Assembly: GCA_950295325.1 (NCBI GenBank)
Contig: OX485807.1
Coordinates: 28,553,666 to 28,617,665, forward strand
Source: Polytrichum commune
Taxonomy: Eukaryota; Streptophyta; Polytrichopsida; Polytrichales; Polytrichaceae
Direction of reading: 5' to 3'
Length of the DNA stretch: 64,000 nucleotides
The notes beneath the pieces were generated by a model. It was not told the DNA's origin. It made no database searches and saw nothing but the letters and a program-made list of their open reading frames with translations. The position numbers and the translations under genes are program-made. This document shows positions 36,001 to 47,820 of this stretch, piece by piece. Numbering within the stretch: the stretch's first letter is position 1; each line of letters opens with the position of its first letter.

Positions 36001-36667
36001 TCTCACAGTGGGCTTTATTGTCAGCACCATCTGTGGTGACTTGATTGAGCAAAGAAGTGGTCCTGCCCCGAGAAAGAAACCATGGTGCCCAGCTACGGAA
36101 CAATCTCTGAACAAAAGTTAGGGTTTCTGAGTTTTGTGAGGGAGGATCGTCTTCCTCCTCAAATTCGGATGCTTCAGAATTCGTATCATTCAAATCTTGC
36201 CCTTTCCTTTCCTCCTCATCTAACTGAGAATTGCTGAAGGTGTCATGCTCCTTGCCCTCCCTAGTACTTTCATCTTCCCCTGAGTCACTTTTGTCCTCAA
36301 TCTCAAAGACTGGGTTCCAAGTGTCACCATGTTGAGTTCTCTTGAAATGAACTGTCTGATCTATGTCTAAACCTGGACCTGAAGATTCAAGCAAGGGAAG
36401 TTCCTTGTTTTCAATGCTGTGAGTTTGATGATGATGTGAATGCAAGACAGAGGAACGTTCCTTTGCATTTGGTTTTAAGCGATGAGGAAGATGGCGTTCT
36501 CGACCATCCTCAATGACTAAGTCTCCATCACTTGACAACTCATATACTGTCAACAGCAAACTAATACACACAATCGTCAATCCCAACAGCTTGAAACTCA
36601 AAGTGCTTGTAACTCGACGATGCTCCCTGGTGCGTAGAGAATTGCTTTTCCTCAAGACAGGTGGCAT
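33051..36667 (-). CDS. Type II membrane protein, glycosyltransferase-like
   Basis: Exons 36667-35689, 35018-34451 and 33729-33051 join in frame to 741 aa (intron phases 1 and 2). Residues 1-20 are basic, a single membrane segment covers about 22-43, and an acidic, low-complexity stem follows to about 190. The conserved part starts near residue 230 and contains FVLGLASEDGFGNNMYKVL, then WALHDC, SSRPNTFGELLQAF, SLHLRLRHNRS (exon 2), and a CHS/RVAVISDTPE strand with VAVISGANERVCTTYAQLI and MPRWVSLVDFYLAAR in exon 3. The GFGNNMYK motif and overall layout resemble Golgi fucosyltransferase-like (GT37/O-FucT-like) proteins. A plant-conserved uncharacterised family fits best. Donor substrate and acceptor cannot be inferred. 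Exon 2 could also start slightly elsewhere; the G|GT junction chosen keeps the frame and the usual AG. Confidence 0.82.
33860..34130 (-). repeat. Dispersed repeat in intron 2 of the membrane-protein gene
   Basis: This intronic stretch matches about 25380-25640 in reverse orientation, with shared blocks around GGTCTCTTAGGCCCTCAAGCT (degenerate) and AACTTCCTTGGTC. It shows that the intron has taken up repetitive DNA. The element type is not recognised. Confidence 0.65.
34427..34450 (-). repeat. GTTT microsatellite forming a splice donor
   Basis: On the minus strand intron 2 begins GTTTGTTTGTTTG directly after exon base 34451, so the donor dinucleotide is the first unit of a (GTTT)n repeat of about six units. 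Confidence 0.8.
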
Positions 36668-38900
36668 GTTGAGGGTCTATTCAATTGTAACTGTGCTGAT
36701 TACCAAAGAATGTGTGTCATTATGCACACAGGAATCGAAATGTCATATCACTGGATTCCATACGTTCCCTTATATTAGATCTGACCACACAATCTAAGCC
36801 CTGATTATTTGGAATGCAACCTTAGTTTGAAAATGCCCTTCCTGGCTCCTGAAAAGTATGCTGGCTACAAAAATTCACCTACTTTGTAAGAAACCCAACA
36901 TCACCTGCAACCATAGACACAAACTGTGTCAGAAACAGCAAAAGATGTATAACCAAGTTAAAATGGTCTCTTTCAGATAGAGCCCACCTTACAGCCATTT
37001 GGTGAGCTGGTTGAGAATCTCCACCATCGAAATTTGAAATAGAAAAACCAATGCCAGAAATTCCCTTTTTCATGAACAAGTGCGCACATGCAAAACATAC
37101 ACACAAATTCTGCACTACTAAACTTCACACAACTAAATGCAGGTGCCATCAACCTATGCTAATAGGGTTTATTGCAGTCACCGAGCACATTCGGCATAGA
37201 CAGTCACTCTTCACTTATGCGTTGCAAAGTTCAGAACTCACAACTGGGTATTGCATGACAGAATGTATCTGAAGGAACAACGAATTTCAGAATCCCTCAC
37301 ATTCCTTTGCTCCAAGTCATAAAGCAAACTGAACACCTATGAGCAATTTGAATGCACCACACAGAGAGGTTAGCTATGGTGAGGTGGGCTGTTCTGCAAA
37401 TAAATCCTGGAAAAAGCCAGCGGAGAAATTGCCCATCCCTCATGCAGTTACTTGCAGGTGTATGTTTCAAAGCGGTATGTGAATTCCAGCAGAGAAAAAC
37501 AAAACAGCCACATAAAAAAGGGCTGTAAACTTAAGGTAGAGAGATGGATAGCAGAGGTGAAGTACCTACTACACAGCTTGCTTCCACCAAAGCAGCTTTG
37601 GTGCAAAAATCTTAATACAATACCTCACAAGCAATTTGAATGCACCACACAGAGAGAGCTTAGCTATGGCGAGGTGGGTTGCTCAGTAAATCCTGGGAAA
37701 AGGGCATGGGAAAATTTGCCCACCCGTCATACACTTACTTGCAGGTGTATGTTCCAAAGCGGTATGTGAATTCATCTCGAGAAGAACAAAACAGCCACAT
37801 AAATAAGGGTTGTAAACTTAAGGTAGAGAGATGAAAAGCAGAGGGAGGGAGTCAGAGGTGAATACCTATGACACAATCTATCCGAAGGGACAACGAAATG
37901 CAGAATCCCTCACATTTCACAGAGTAACCTATGAGTAATATGAATGTCCTAGACAGAGAGCTTAGCTATGGTGAGGTGGGTTGTTCTGCGAATCTTGGAA
38001 AAAGGCATAGGAAAAAATTTGCCCATCCGTCGTACTCTTACTTGTAGGTATATGTTCCAAATCGCTGTGTGATTTCAACTCAAGATAACAAAACAGCCAC
38101 ATAGATAATACGGGCTGTAAACTTTAAGGAAGAGAGATGGATAGCAGCGGGAGTGGATCAGAGGTGAAATACCTACAACACACCTCGCTTCCACCAAAGC
38201 AACCTTGGTGCAACAATCTCAATAGAACATCTCACAAACAATTTTAAATGCGCCACACAGAGAGCGTAGCTATGGGGAGGTGGGTTGTTCTGCAAATCTT
38301 GGAGAAAGGCAGGGGAGAAAATCCACCCATCCATCGTACACTTACTTGCAGGTGTGTTTTCCAGAGCGGTATGTGAATTCAACTTGAGAAAAACAAAACA
38401 GCCACATAAATTAGTAAGCATTGTAAACTGCAGGTAGAGAAGAATATGGATGGCAGAGGAAGGAATCACCTCCCCAGGCGAGATTCGAACACGATGGCAC
38501 CTCCCCAGATACACATACACACACACATATCACACTCGAACTTCTTGTGTACCTGCACACCCCCTATTCTGAAGTGAAGCTGTACATTATTGTAATGTAA
38601 AGGCCTGCCTAATAACCAAGTAAGCTACGCAAACAGCTGGCGAGTCAAGAGCGTGCGGCCTTCTTCGCTTTTGATTCCGTTCCGTGTCCTTCTCCCCCAA
38701 TCCTTCGTCCAGAAAGTCCACGATTCAGCGAGTCCGCAATTTCGCCCACACTTGGCGCATCCTAACCTACCCACGAGATGGATCGACAGTGAGGATTGGA
38801 GGATTGCAGTTTGTCGGAGTTCAAATCGATGATTCAGCGGAAGGACTGCTGCAGCAGTGATGAAGAGAGCGGCCGTGCCAATAAGTTTTGCTACTATTTT
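36668..38900 (-). promoter_or_regulatory. 5' leader and promoter region of the membrane-protein gene
   Basis: The stretch lies 5' of the start codon at 36667 on the minus strand. Directly upstream a TTCTTTGGTAATCAGCACAG tract could be the acceptor of a leader intron. The middle is a four-unit tandem repeat. The segment about 38640-38900 is CT-rich on the plus strand and is the likeliest promoter/leader start. No protein-coding exon was recognised. Confidence 0.45.
37340..38480 (-). repeat. Four ~300-bp tandem repeats in the 5' region
   Basis: Units start at the block (A/G)AATGCACCACACAGAGA near 37351, 37638, 37942 and 38246 (spacings 287, 304 and 304 bp). Each unit contains a GCTATGG(T/G/C)GAGGTGGG block, a TTACTTG(C/T)AGGTGT block and an AACAAAACAGCCACATA block. 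On the minus strand the third block reads as CTGCAAGTAAGT, a good splice-donor sequence, in most units. Confidence 0.88.
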
Positions 38901-41857
38901 GGCCTTGAAAACGTCTTAACTGAAAATAGCCTCACTTTGATCATGTAAGTAAGGAATTGGGCGCGGCGTGGAGGCTGCCGAGCGATCGTCGCATTTTCAT
39001 TTCAACGCATAAGAGGCCACAATTGGGCTTATGAATGACTCTTTTGCAGGTGAGTTCATCCAACAAGAAGATGCTCAGAAGGTCCCAATAACTTAGTTAG
39101 GCGTGCGTTTGTTTCTCGGCACGAAGTTCTTCTTTGTGGAATTCAATGGCGAAATATACACCCCAGTAATTCGGGAAAAGAACGGGGAGAAACGGCTCCT
39201 ACTTCCATAACATTATTAAGCAGTGTGTGTGTTTGTGCATGTGGGCCCTAAGAATATTCAGATTTAGACTTAATTTGAGTCTCCTTGCACTAGGTTGGGG
39301 CATCACAGATTATATTCTCAAGGTCTACATGAACAATCGCACAATGCTCAATAATGTTATGTATGGATGAACCAGTTGAGTTTGAAAAAATATTGATTGT
39401 TTTGGAGGAATCTATAGAATATACCTCAAATTGATAAAGAAAAACGGGAAGATGTCAACATGTAACCAACTGGACTTGGAAACACTAGGATCTTGATCCA
39501 TTATGCCCCAAAATTTCCCCAAACACTGCTCAGAAGAGGTGACCTTCTTGTGGGCACTTCCAATTTCCACAAGTAATTTTGGTTGTTCGATGTAATCAAT
39601 AATTGTTTTATCTAGGTAGCAATTGCAAAGCACACATATTTTCATTTCAAGTGTCAAGAATCGGAGTTGAGATGCAAAAAGTTATAAGAGGTTGAAGTGA
39701 AAACTTTCTTTCTTTCTAAGTTGATTACAAAGGTCCCCCTCCCAATTGTGATGAGAATTTATTAAAATAATGCCCTCATGCAAAATCAGTATATTTGTAG
39801 CTTTGCAAAGAGTTACAACACATGTAGATAGATGAATATAAATGTTCAGCCCAGATCAAGCAAGCATGAATGAATAGCCTCTTCGCATACAACCTACTTC
39901 CCCCTTTCGGGGGTGGGCCGAGTTTGAGCATATAATTGGTACAACATGTCACAAAAAGAAAGAAAGAATACAGTAAAAGGTGGTCCACTTCACTAAAATT
40001 TAGTATCACCAATTCTAATACAAATTGTAATAATAAAAGTAACGTCAATATGTTGTATCATTGACGTGCATGTCCTTTTGCCATCTCCCCCACATGTCTA
40101 CCAAGAAATAGGGGGTGAGATGGTTTAATGCCTATTTCTATAGGTGGATTGTGGATAAGTGTTTGCCGAAAAGTTAAACAAGGTGCCCTATAGCTAACAC
40201 TTTAGTTTTAGAGGGATCGGGGCTTGTTTCTTTTCAAGTTTCCTTTTATTGAGAATGATGTGTGTCAAGTATCTTATGACTATTCGTGAGAATGTGTCCA
40301 TGAGTTTGTGAATTTCACTGTTGGGAATGTGAAGGTCTTGGAGGCATCTGCTTGTGGTGGTATGCATAGCTCCACAAATGGAAGCCACTGATATGTTTGT
40401 GAGGTATGTATGACAGTGGCAGTGAGGATTCACACATTTGTCCACATACGGGCATGAGAGGCATATGGTCAACGACAAGGTACTTTGGGTAAGTAGAGCC
40501 CAAATAAGTAGTATGATTATCCCGTTTAGTGGGGGTGGGCTAATAGTGCATGTGGGGAATTAGTGAAGGTGATATTAAATTTCTTTACGTTATGAAGTTA
40601 GTGCCACCAGAAGACGTAGGGTTTCACGAACCCCAAATCGTCAAAGTGTTGGAAACTTTCAATGCAAACTTTCTTCAGTTTCTTAATGTTAGGAGATGCC
40701 GCACGAGTGAGCAACATGAGAAGAAGAAGCTTCCTTGCGCTCACCAAAACAAATTCTGCACTCTATAAACACCTTAGAACACACACTAAATATCTTGAAT
40801 TGTATGGTAAATGAACATGTATTCATGAATTAGTATCACTCAGTAAAAATTTGGTCCTCACTAATTTTGACAAAATAATGCATGTTTTGGGAATTGGTAG
40901 AACACACACTCAATGGGATAATTAGTGTAGCTACCAAAAGTTACTCCCAAACACTCGCAACTTTTCTTTTATGCCTGCCATTAGATGCAATTTTGGATCT
41001 AGCACTTCTCATGCACATGTGACATGACTATGGGAGGAAAGAAGGCTCGAAATCAATGTAATTCCATAGCTCTATTTGAAACCACACTAGAAAGAAATTC
41101 TAGTAGACTTGCTAAAATGGATATATCCATATATATGCTCGCCGGTATGTGTGTCTTATGTGGTCACTTACCATTTCTACTTTCTATCTTTATTATTTTG
41201 ATACGGGAAAATATAATGAATATAATGTATATAGTGGGCTCCCGGTGGGCCACAACATTGAGCTTCTTTATACCAAAATAAAAATAAAAATAAAAATAAA
41301 AATCCTTGGGGACAATAATGTGAGTGCACAATAATTGCCATCCCAAATTTTCAAAATCGTAAGTCCATGTTATGTGGTAGGTTAACCACATTTTCCTAAT
41401 GCGGACGGGATGGTGTATAATATGAGTCATACTATGATGTTGCCCATGGAAAGTCACACTGTATATCAACCACATTATTTTCACAATTAAAGTACACATC
41501 ATATTAGTCTTCAAACCTCACCTATTCATGAGTATAATAAGCATGGCTGCACTAGGTTGGAACAACACGAGAATAAGCCAAGAAAGGGGTGGAGTTAGGA
41601 AGGTGTTGGGATGGTGCGAGGATGGCCTGGACATTTACTAATATATGCATAGGTGCAATGGGCCGGGATAGCACTGGTCCAAGCTAGTGCTATACATGAA
41701 ATGAAAATATCTACTATTCATATGCATTTAAACAAAATAAAATTTCAAAAAAAAACTCTCACTCAAGGTATAGATATCTATCACATGAAGAGAGAAAGCT
41801 ATCGTAAGATCTACAAACTTACCTCAAATAATTGTCTCTTTTGTTTTGAGGCACCTA
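38901..41857. other. Gene-free interval with MITE remnants
   Basis: About 39205-39367 resembles the palindromic element at 23462-23614, with ends CATAACATTATTAAG and CTCAATAATGTTATG. It is followed at about 39345-39535 by a reverse copy of the dispersed repeat seen at 7085-7310. Sequences near 40515 (GATTATCCCGTTTAGTG) and 40917 (GGATAATTAGTGTAG) resemble termini of the element at 41858-42215 and may bound a further copy. An AAATA repeat lies at about 41278-41303. Confidence 0.5.
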
Positions 41858-42215
41858 CACTGATTATCCCATTTAGTGTGTGTTACTATTTGGAGTTACA
41901 TAATGTTACAACTACTTGATGAGAATGTGATATTTTACCAAGCACAACTATTTATGTTTTATGATACTTATTCGCCTATGAATATATAGCCAACATGGTA
42001 AAGGCACTACAATAATGTCTTATTCAAGAGTTTAATTTCCCAGATCTAAAGGGAAATCACTTTTCCCATATTAAAATTTGGGATGTAAAAAATAAAATCT
42101 CCAAAATTTCGGTTTTCCCAAAAATAGTTTCATTTGTGCCAAAGTGGTAAAGATACTAACACTATTGCACTGCGTAACTTCGAATGGTAACACACACTAA
42201 TTGGGATAGTTAGTG
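41858..42215. mobile_element. TA-flanked MITE
   Basis: The left end CACTGATTATCCCATTTAGT and right end CCAATTAGTG-type inverted partner (CACTAATTGGGATAGTTAGTG on the plus strand) pair over about 45 bp, including GTGTTAC(T/C)ATT and its complement. TA occurs on both sides (41856-41857, 42216-42217). It is 358 bp and non-coding. Confidence 0.8.
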
Positions 42216-42344
42216 TATTGAGGATGGAGGATAGTCAAAGGACAAACTTACTTTGCAATTTTCCATGTTTACAATCACATAATTTGCTTATGATCCATGT
42301 ATCATGGTTGTGCACCAATAACACTACATAGGTTGTTCCAAAAG

Positions 42345-42749
42345 GAATAAATACACGGAATATTGTATTAGTGCCATCAATTCTATTTGTCTTGCTCGAT
42401 ACTAATTGTAACCGCTCGTGTAGTGTCACCAACACTAAATCTAACTTAATTCCTTGTAAATAAAATAATAATAACAATAAAAAAATTGGGCATTATAGAT
42501 TTTCAATGTTGCAATTAATATCACTTACGAAGAGATATTTCATCCAAATTTGAAACATCCATGACAATATCTTAATATGTAAATGTTAAGAAGTAGAACA
42601 TACCAAACTTTGTTTCAATGATTGGCGTTTAGATGAACTGAATGTGAGTTGGGATGACAATACTTGCAAACTTATTCAGAAGAAATGTCATTAGAAAAGT
42701 TATCACGATGGCATGAAATATCATATGACACTACATACAATACTTAGTG
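42345..42749. mobile_element. CACTAAAT-type MITE, diverged copy
   Basis: It aligns with 26296-26673 through TCTTGCTC(A/G)ATACTAATT, CACCAACACTAAAT, GGGCATTATAGATTTTCAATG-like and GTCATTAGAAAAGTTA blocks. The right end is TACTTAGTG followed by TA; the left end is approximate. Confidence 0.65.
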
Positions 42750-44767
42750 TAGTGTTTAAAAAGCACATAGGTAAGTCACTTTACTCTCACATCTACTTAC
42801 TCAATGCGGGAAGATCAATAGAGTCAAGTACTTACAAACTTAGTGCCAACTTTCATGCAAGGGTGTGCCAATTTAGAAATTTATTCCTTTCACAAAAATG
42901 GTTCCATCCAATCCCATCCATGATGTTCCCTCTCCATCCATTTGGAGAGAGGGAAATATTGCATACAAGTGTCCTTGTCCTTCATCCAACATAAAAGCCT
43001 CGAAATCGTATGCAACTTAGAAATCTAACTATTTTAAGAACATCAACATTGGCATGAGCTTCAATTCCAAGACCAATTCAAGTCATTTGAGATGAATTGG
43101 CTACAAACAATAGTGGGTCTATGTTCTCATTTTGGATGGATGAGAGGTACGTTCATATGCAATTATATCTTCTCTTACACAGAGTCCAGGGAGATTTTTG
43201 GGAATAATCAGTCGAGATCCTAGTGTTTCCAAGTCCAAACAGTTACATGTTGACATCTTTCGGTTTTTCTTCATTAATTTGAAGCATATTCTGTAGATTC
43301 ATTTAGAACGATCAGCAATTTTCTGAAGTCTTGAATTTCAACCGGTTCATCTGTAACTAGTGGTCGGTTCTCCTCATTCATTGCTTATGCATATCCCCAG
43401 AGTACTTCCATGCAACCTCCTCTCTTGTGGACCATCTTACACAGAGTGTGAAAGATGCAAGGACAGGCAAATTCTGTTTTTCCCTTTTTCTGGTTGCAAG
43501 GATGGCAGGTGGAGACATCAGCTGTGCATCCAAATCACCGACATCTAAGTCAAAACTTGACTTACATGCTGAAGCACGATGTGGGGTACAATTGTAGAGC
43601 GTCCAAACTCTCCAGAGTGATGCGCATTCACACTGGTGCTAACTTACTAGACATAGGTATAACAAAGGAGCAATGTAAACTCCAGGTTCAAAATGTGCAT
43701 AATGAGTAGTACAAGTATGGTAGTTTGAACTTGGTTGTGACCGAAATAATGTCTCAATTTCATCAGGGGGTGAGGAAGAGCATGAATCAAATGACTTGAA
43801 TCACCAATTGATTGGGAATAAGGGTTAATAGAGAAGGATAGGGTACACTACAGGGGAAATCTGTCTTAATTTGCATCACATTTGCTGATAAGTACTGAAA
43901 CTATGTCAGCAAGGGACTTCACCCCAGCTATCCACTTACATTGTTCAAATATGATTTGCATGCGTGAGAGTTACCAAGGCTAGGACAAGAGATTCAGAAG
44001 CACCCTGTCAATCTGTCGATTGTTATCACAGTCTCTTAGCTGTTTATCCTGTAGTAACCTCATCAGGTCACAGTAGTTAAGATACAAGAGCATCCCCAGA
44101 TTGTGGTAATACATAAGGACAGGCTCAATGTACAATAATGTTTTCTACTACACATTGTTTTCCCAGCATTTCCCTGCATGCTAAATATAGGGTCAGCCTG
44201 AGCATCCTACAGTCATTGAGCTATGCATATATATATATATTTACACTTGAAGGAACACTGGTTCTGCAAAGTTACCAGGATGTGCAACAGCAATGATTTG
44301 AGGATCAGTTTCAGGCATCAGCAGCTTCAGCTTCACCCTCCACATCAAGAGCAACAACTGTTAGATGTCGACGATGATGATTACACTTGAACGACCTTGT
44401 CGAAGTGCGATTCTGAGCATTTGCCTTTAGGTGTATATTTACCCTCGACATTGGCGCAACCGATTGACCGGGACCAATTTTATCCTGTCATTCGCTCCGA
44501 AAGAAAATTAAGTCGAGGCTCGACAACTGTTCGCAGAGGGAGTAAAGACTTATGTGTCTCCATCTTAAAAGTTGTGGATACCGAGGGGTACCTGGTAGGG
44601 AGAAGAGAAGTGGGCGATCAAGTTGTCCTGATTCTTACAGCCTTTAGAAAGAGTCCACCTCTTAATTTAAGAGGCAGTAGCTGCCTGTGGCCAAAGAAGA
44701 GACTCTAATTCATGTTGCCAAACATATCTTCCATGCGTGTCTCTTTCTCTCTCTCTTGCTTAACCCT
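42750..44767. other. Gene-free interval
   Basis: Contains dispersed repeats at about 42955-43165 and 43188-43365 and a TA run at about 44227-44240. The part next to 44768 is expected to be the 3' untranslated region of the NADH dehydrogenase gene. ORFs here are short and unrecognised. Confidence 0.5.
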
Positions 44768-46387
44768 CTAGAACCGAGAGATGTCACGACCGAAAAAAAA
44801 CGTTGTGGCCCAATTGATGGCGACGTAGAGACGGTTCCGCCAACTTACCACCCGTGTTAGATAGGCAGATCGCCAAATGAGCCAGCTCTTGAAACCTGTC
44901 AATGATAACCCACTTTTATCCGGGCTCTCCCTTAAGTCCACCAAAGCTTTGTACCGTCCCACGGTGGCCATGCTGCCCAAGTGCTTATACACAAAAGGAT
45001 CTAGAGGCGGCGTGCCACTTCCCGCCCGGGCATGACCAGACTTTCCAAGCTTGTTCAGGGAGTGAGCCAAATACTTGCCTTGTCTCTCTGCTACTTGGGC
45101 TAGAGCAGGTAACACAGGTTTCCCTGTACTCTCAAGATATCCGGAACAATCACCAACCGCATAAACATCTTCGAACCCCGGCACTCGCAGATTATTGTCG
45201 ACACCTATCCTCCCGCCCTTCGATTTCTCAAACGGTAAGCTTTTCACAAACGAAGATGGTCCTACACCTGTTGACCACACCAGCAGACCATATGGCACTT
45301 CAGTTCCATCCGTGAGCTCTAACTTCTCCGGAAACACATGCTTTACCATTCCGTGTTTCAGTTGCACTCCCGTTTTTTGCAGCTGGTTGGTCGCATACTG
45401 ACGGAGGCGGACATCAAACGATGATAAAATCTCTTTCGCCTCAATGAGCGTGACGGCAATCAAGTCTTTGACGTGAGAGAATTTGCGGTGCACATCGCGT
45501 TGAATGAAGTCGCTAAGCTCACCACTGAACTCCACACCTGTCGGTCCACCGCCTACAACTACGCAGTGCAGCAGCCTCTTCTTCTCCTCCGCCGATTTCC
45601 CGGGGATCTCACAGTTCATCAGGTTCAGCAAAAGCTTGGTTCGAATGTCCATCGCGTTTTTCACGTCCCGGAGAAAGATGGCGTGCTCGTACACGCCGTC
45701 GATGCCAAATGTGGACGCCTCCGCGCCGGTGCCAATCACGAGCTTGTCATATGCGACTTTAAATTTCTCTCCTCCTCCCTCACCTTGCGTCTCGTTAAGA
45801 ACAGCTTCACAATGCACCTCGTGGTTTTCGGTGTCAATATTTATGCACCGGGCAAGATAGAAATACGAATCGGCCGCGTTCGAAAGCGCAGGCTGAATCG
45901 TCCTTACAGGCTCCGCGACAGAGCGAAACTCTAAGGTCCCAACGCACGTGGATGCGAGCAAGGGTGTGAACACCATGTGGTTGCGCGGGGAGATGCACAC
46001 CACGTCGTATATGCGTGTGTTGAGATCCTTGAGGACTCGCGCCGCCCCCCACCCTGTTCCCAACACAACCACCCGCGGCTTCTGATCATTTTTTGTAGGT
46101 CCTAGACCGATTTCGGGTGCGACCGCCTTCGTCGAAATCTCATTGTCCGCCTCTTTGTCTGACACTTGTTCCGCGGCAGTGCTGATTCCATAGCGTGCTG
46201 GATTCCAGAAGAATTGCCGATCTTGAAGCAACCCTAAACTGCTTGTCCTGGGGCTTGTAAAGCTCCGGCCATGAGTTGGAATACACTTGAAGTCAATCGA
46301 GTTGTAAGTAGGGATGTGGTGAGGATTCTGTGTTTCAAAAGCTCGAGCGGCTGCTCGTACCGTATTCAATAATCCCCTCAGCTTCAT
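44768..46387 (-). CDS. NDA: Internal alternative NADH:ubiquinone oxidoreductase (NDA type)
   Basis: A single 539-aa frame. It is a type II NAD(P)H dehydrogenase, which passes electrons from NADH to ubiquinone without pumping protons. The first ~90 residues are rich in Arg and Ser and lack acids at the start ([17 protein letters not shown]), typical of a mitochondrial presequence. The FAD-binding fold begins at [11 protein letters not shown] (residues 106-116), the NADH fold at [14 protein letters not shown] (276-289), and VYAVGDCSG lies near 415. The second strand of the NADH fold ends LIEA, and the acidic residue favours NADH over NADPH. No EF-hand insert is present, which separates it from NDB proteins. 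The end, [19 protein letters not shown], matches NDA proteins; the usual last tripeptide SRI, a peroxisomal signal in Arabidopsis, is SRF here. The coding region has no introns. A leader intron acceptor is possible at 46431. Confidence 0.96.
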   Translation of the reverse strand: MKLRGLLNTVRAAARAFETQNPHHIPTYNSIDFKCIPTHGRSFTSPRTSSLGLLQDRQFFWNPARYGISTAAEQVSDKEADNEISTKAVAPEIGLGPTKNDQKPRVVVLGTGWGAARVLKDLNTRIYDVVCISPRNHMVFTPLLASTCVGTLEFRSVAEPVRTIQPALSNAADSYFYLARCINIDTENHEVHCEAVLNETQGEGGGEKFKVAYDKLVIGTGAEASTFGIDGVYEHAIFLRDVKNAMDIRTKLLLNLMNCEIPGKSAEEKKRLLHCVVVGGGPTGVEFSGELSDFIQRDVHRKFSHVKDLIAVTLIEAKEILSSFDVRLRQYATNQLQKTGVQLKHGMVKHVFPEKLELTDGTEVPYGLLVWSTGVGPSSFVKSLPFEKSKGGRIGVDNNLRVPGFEDVYAVGDCSGYLESTGKPVLPALAQVAERQGKYLAHSLNKLGKSGHARAGSGTPPLDPFVYKHLGSMATVGRYKALVDLRESPDKSGLSLTGFKSWLIWRSAYLTRVVSWRNRLYVAINWATTFFFGRDISRF

Positions 46388-47820
46388 TTCGGGAGACAGT
46401 TACACCTTCACCACCTATATTCAATTGCACCTACATAGGCAAAAGTAAAACCATAAGAAGCTTGTTTTAGCAAACCTGGTCTAGGATCCGGTGCTCACAA
46501 TGTTCCAATCATGACCTATATATTCCAAACCCCTTTATGCAGCATTTTGGAGTTGCAAGAGTAACCAAGGAAACAGTAGAATGGCAATTGGCACCAGCGT
46601 TCAAGAAACTCCCAGGTGTTGAGGGTTGACTGGAATAGATCCAGCAATGAAAAGGAAGGAGCAGTGACCACTATGATTGACTCATAACACGGAAGATGAA
46701 ACAGCAAAGAAAACCTAACTACGTCGAAACCTTAAGAATCATTTTATACTCTTGCAGTGAAAAGAGACAAGCTGCTGTGTAATATGCAAACCTGGATAAC
46801 TATCGAATCTCACCACATTTGTCACAGTGTGGCAACACACCTAACCTCATCAACAATGATGTAATCATACTGGTGCTAGCAGGTGAATGCCAACAATGGT
46901 ACAAGTACAACACAGGAAGCAATTCGTGCAAAAAACAACTTCAAAGCAATTGAAACCCAAAGACAAAATTAAAACGGGATAAAAAAAATTAAGGCAAGAA
47001 CAATCTCGAAAGCCTACAAGCTGGATGCAAAAACCATTCCGACCCACAATCTCCCCGTGATCGACTCCCGACGCCAAACATCAAACTCTGAAAATTTCCA
47101 AAACGACCCACCAATTCCCAACCCCCCATCTCACCTCCGAATACAATTGTGGGGGGGGGGGGGGGGGGGGGCTACGAAAATCTCCCGGACTTCAACACCA
47201 TATTCTCCGTTCCTAAAACTCGCTCAATTCTCCAGAATGGCTCACCTCTGTCGTAGAAAACTCCTCTCGCTCAATTTCTTCACCTCCGAACCCGACACAA
47301 CCCACCACACACGCGGCCGATCGATCCTTCCACCGATTTATCTAGCAGCCATTGCGCGGTCAAATCGCGGTCAAATCCCTTGCGCCGGGGTTCGATCCGA
47401 CGAGGGCAGCAGCATCGGAGGCACATGCCTCGCTCCTGCTGCACAGTGCCCGGGAGCCTGAGGAGGAATGTGTGAGAAATCTGAGAGACAAAAAACTGTG
47501 GACAGGGGATCTACGTAGAGGGTCGCTTTTCGGGGCCCTGTGCATGTACGAATTTGCGTTGTGCTTGCGTTCAGCGGATACAATAAAGTACGAGAGATGC
47601 ATCGGGGCCAGTGGACACGAGGCGGCCGGGCTCATCCGCCAAGTAGCCTACGACGAGGACGAAGCGGAAGAGGCAGAGGAGACACTCGCTCCACCCTCTC
47701 CCTCCGGTGTGAACGCAGCCCTTTCAGTACCCCCTTTCTGCTGTGTGAACCCAGATAAATTCCAACTGAATAAAAGAGACCTTCTGGAATACCTATACAT
47801 AACACCGATAAGGTACTGAG
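46388..47820 (-). promoter_or_regulatory. Putative leader and promoter of the NDA gene
   Basis: On the minus strand TTTTACTTTTGCCTATGTAG ends at 46431, a plausible acceptor of an intron in the 5' leader. A CpG-richer zone at about 47180-47760 could hold the transcription start. It contains a 21-base G run (47151-47171, plus strand). Open frames of up to 155 aa here match nothing I know and probably reflect base composition. Confidence 0.45.

Noticed and set aside
37340-38480. Regular repeats that could suggest a CRISPR-like array
   Set aside because: The units are ~300-bp tandem duplications with no short direct repeats separated by unique spacers, in a plant nuclear context.
38455-38505. 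TTCGAATCTCGCC-type T-arm sequence on the minus strand suggesting a tRNA
   Set aside because: The remaining tRNA arms are absent; it belongs to the edge of the tandem-repeat region.
45473-45934. A 153-codon plus-strand open frame
   Set aside because: It is a shadow of the NDA coding region on the opposite strand; the NDA frame is intact and conserved.
47378-47405. B-box-like GGGGTTCGATCCGACG suggesting a tRNA
   Set aside because: No matching A box or acceptor and anticodon stems could be found at tRNA spacing.
47352-47819. A 155-codon plus-strand open frame
   Set aside because: It lies in the GC-richer region expected to be the NDA promoter/leader, has no family resemblance and overlaps equally long frames on the other strand.
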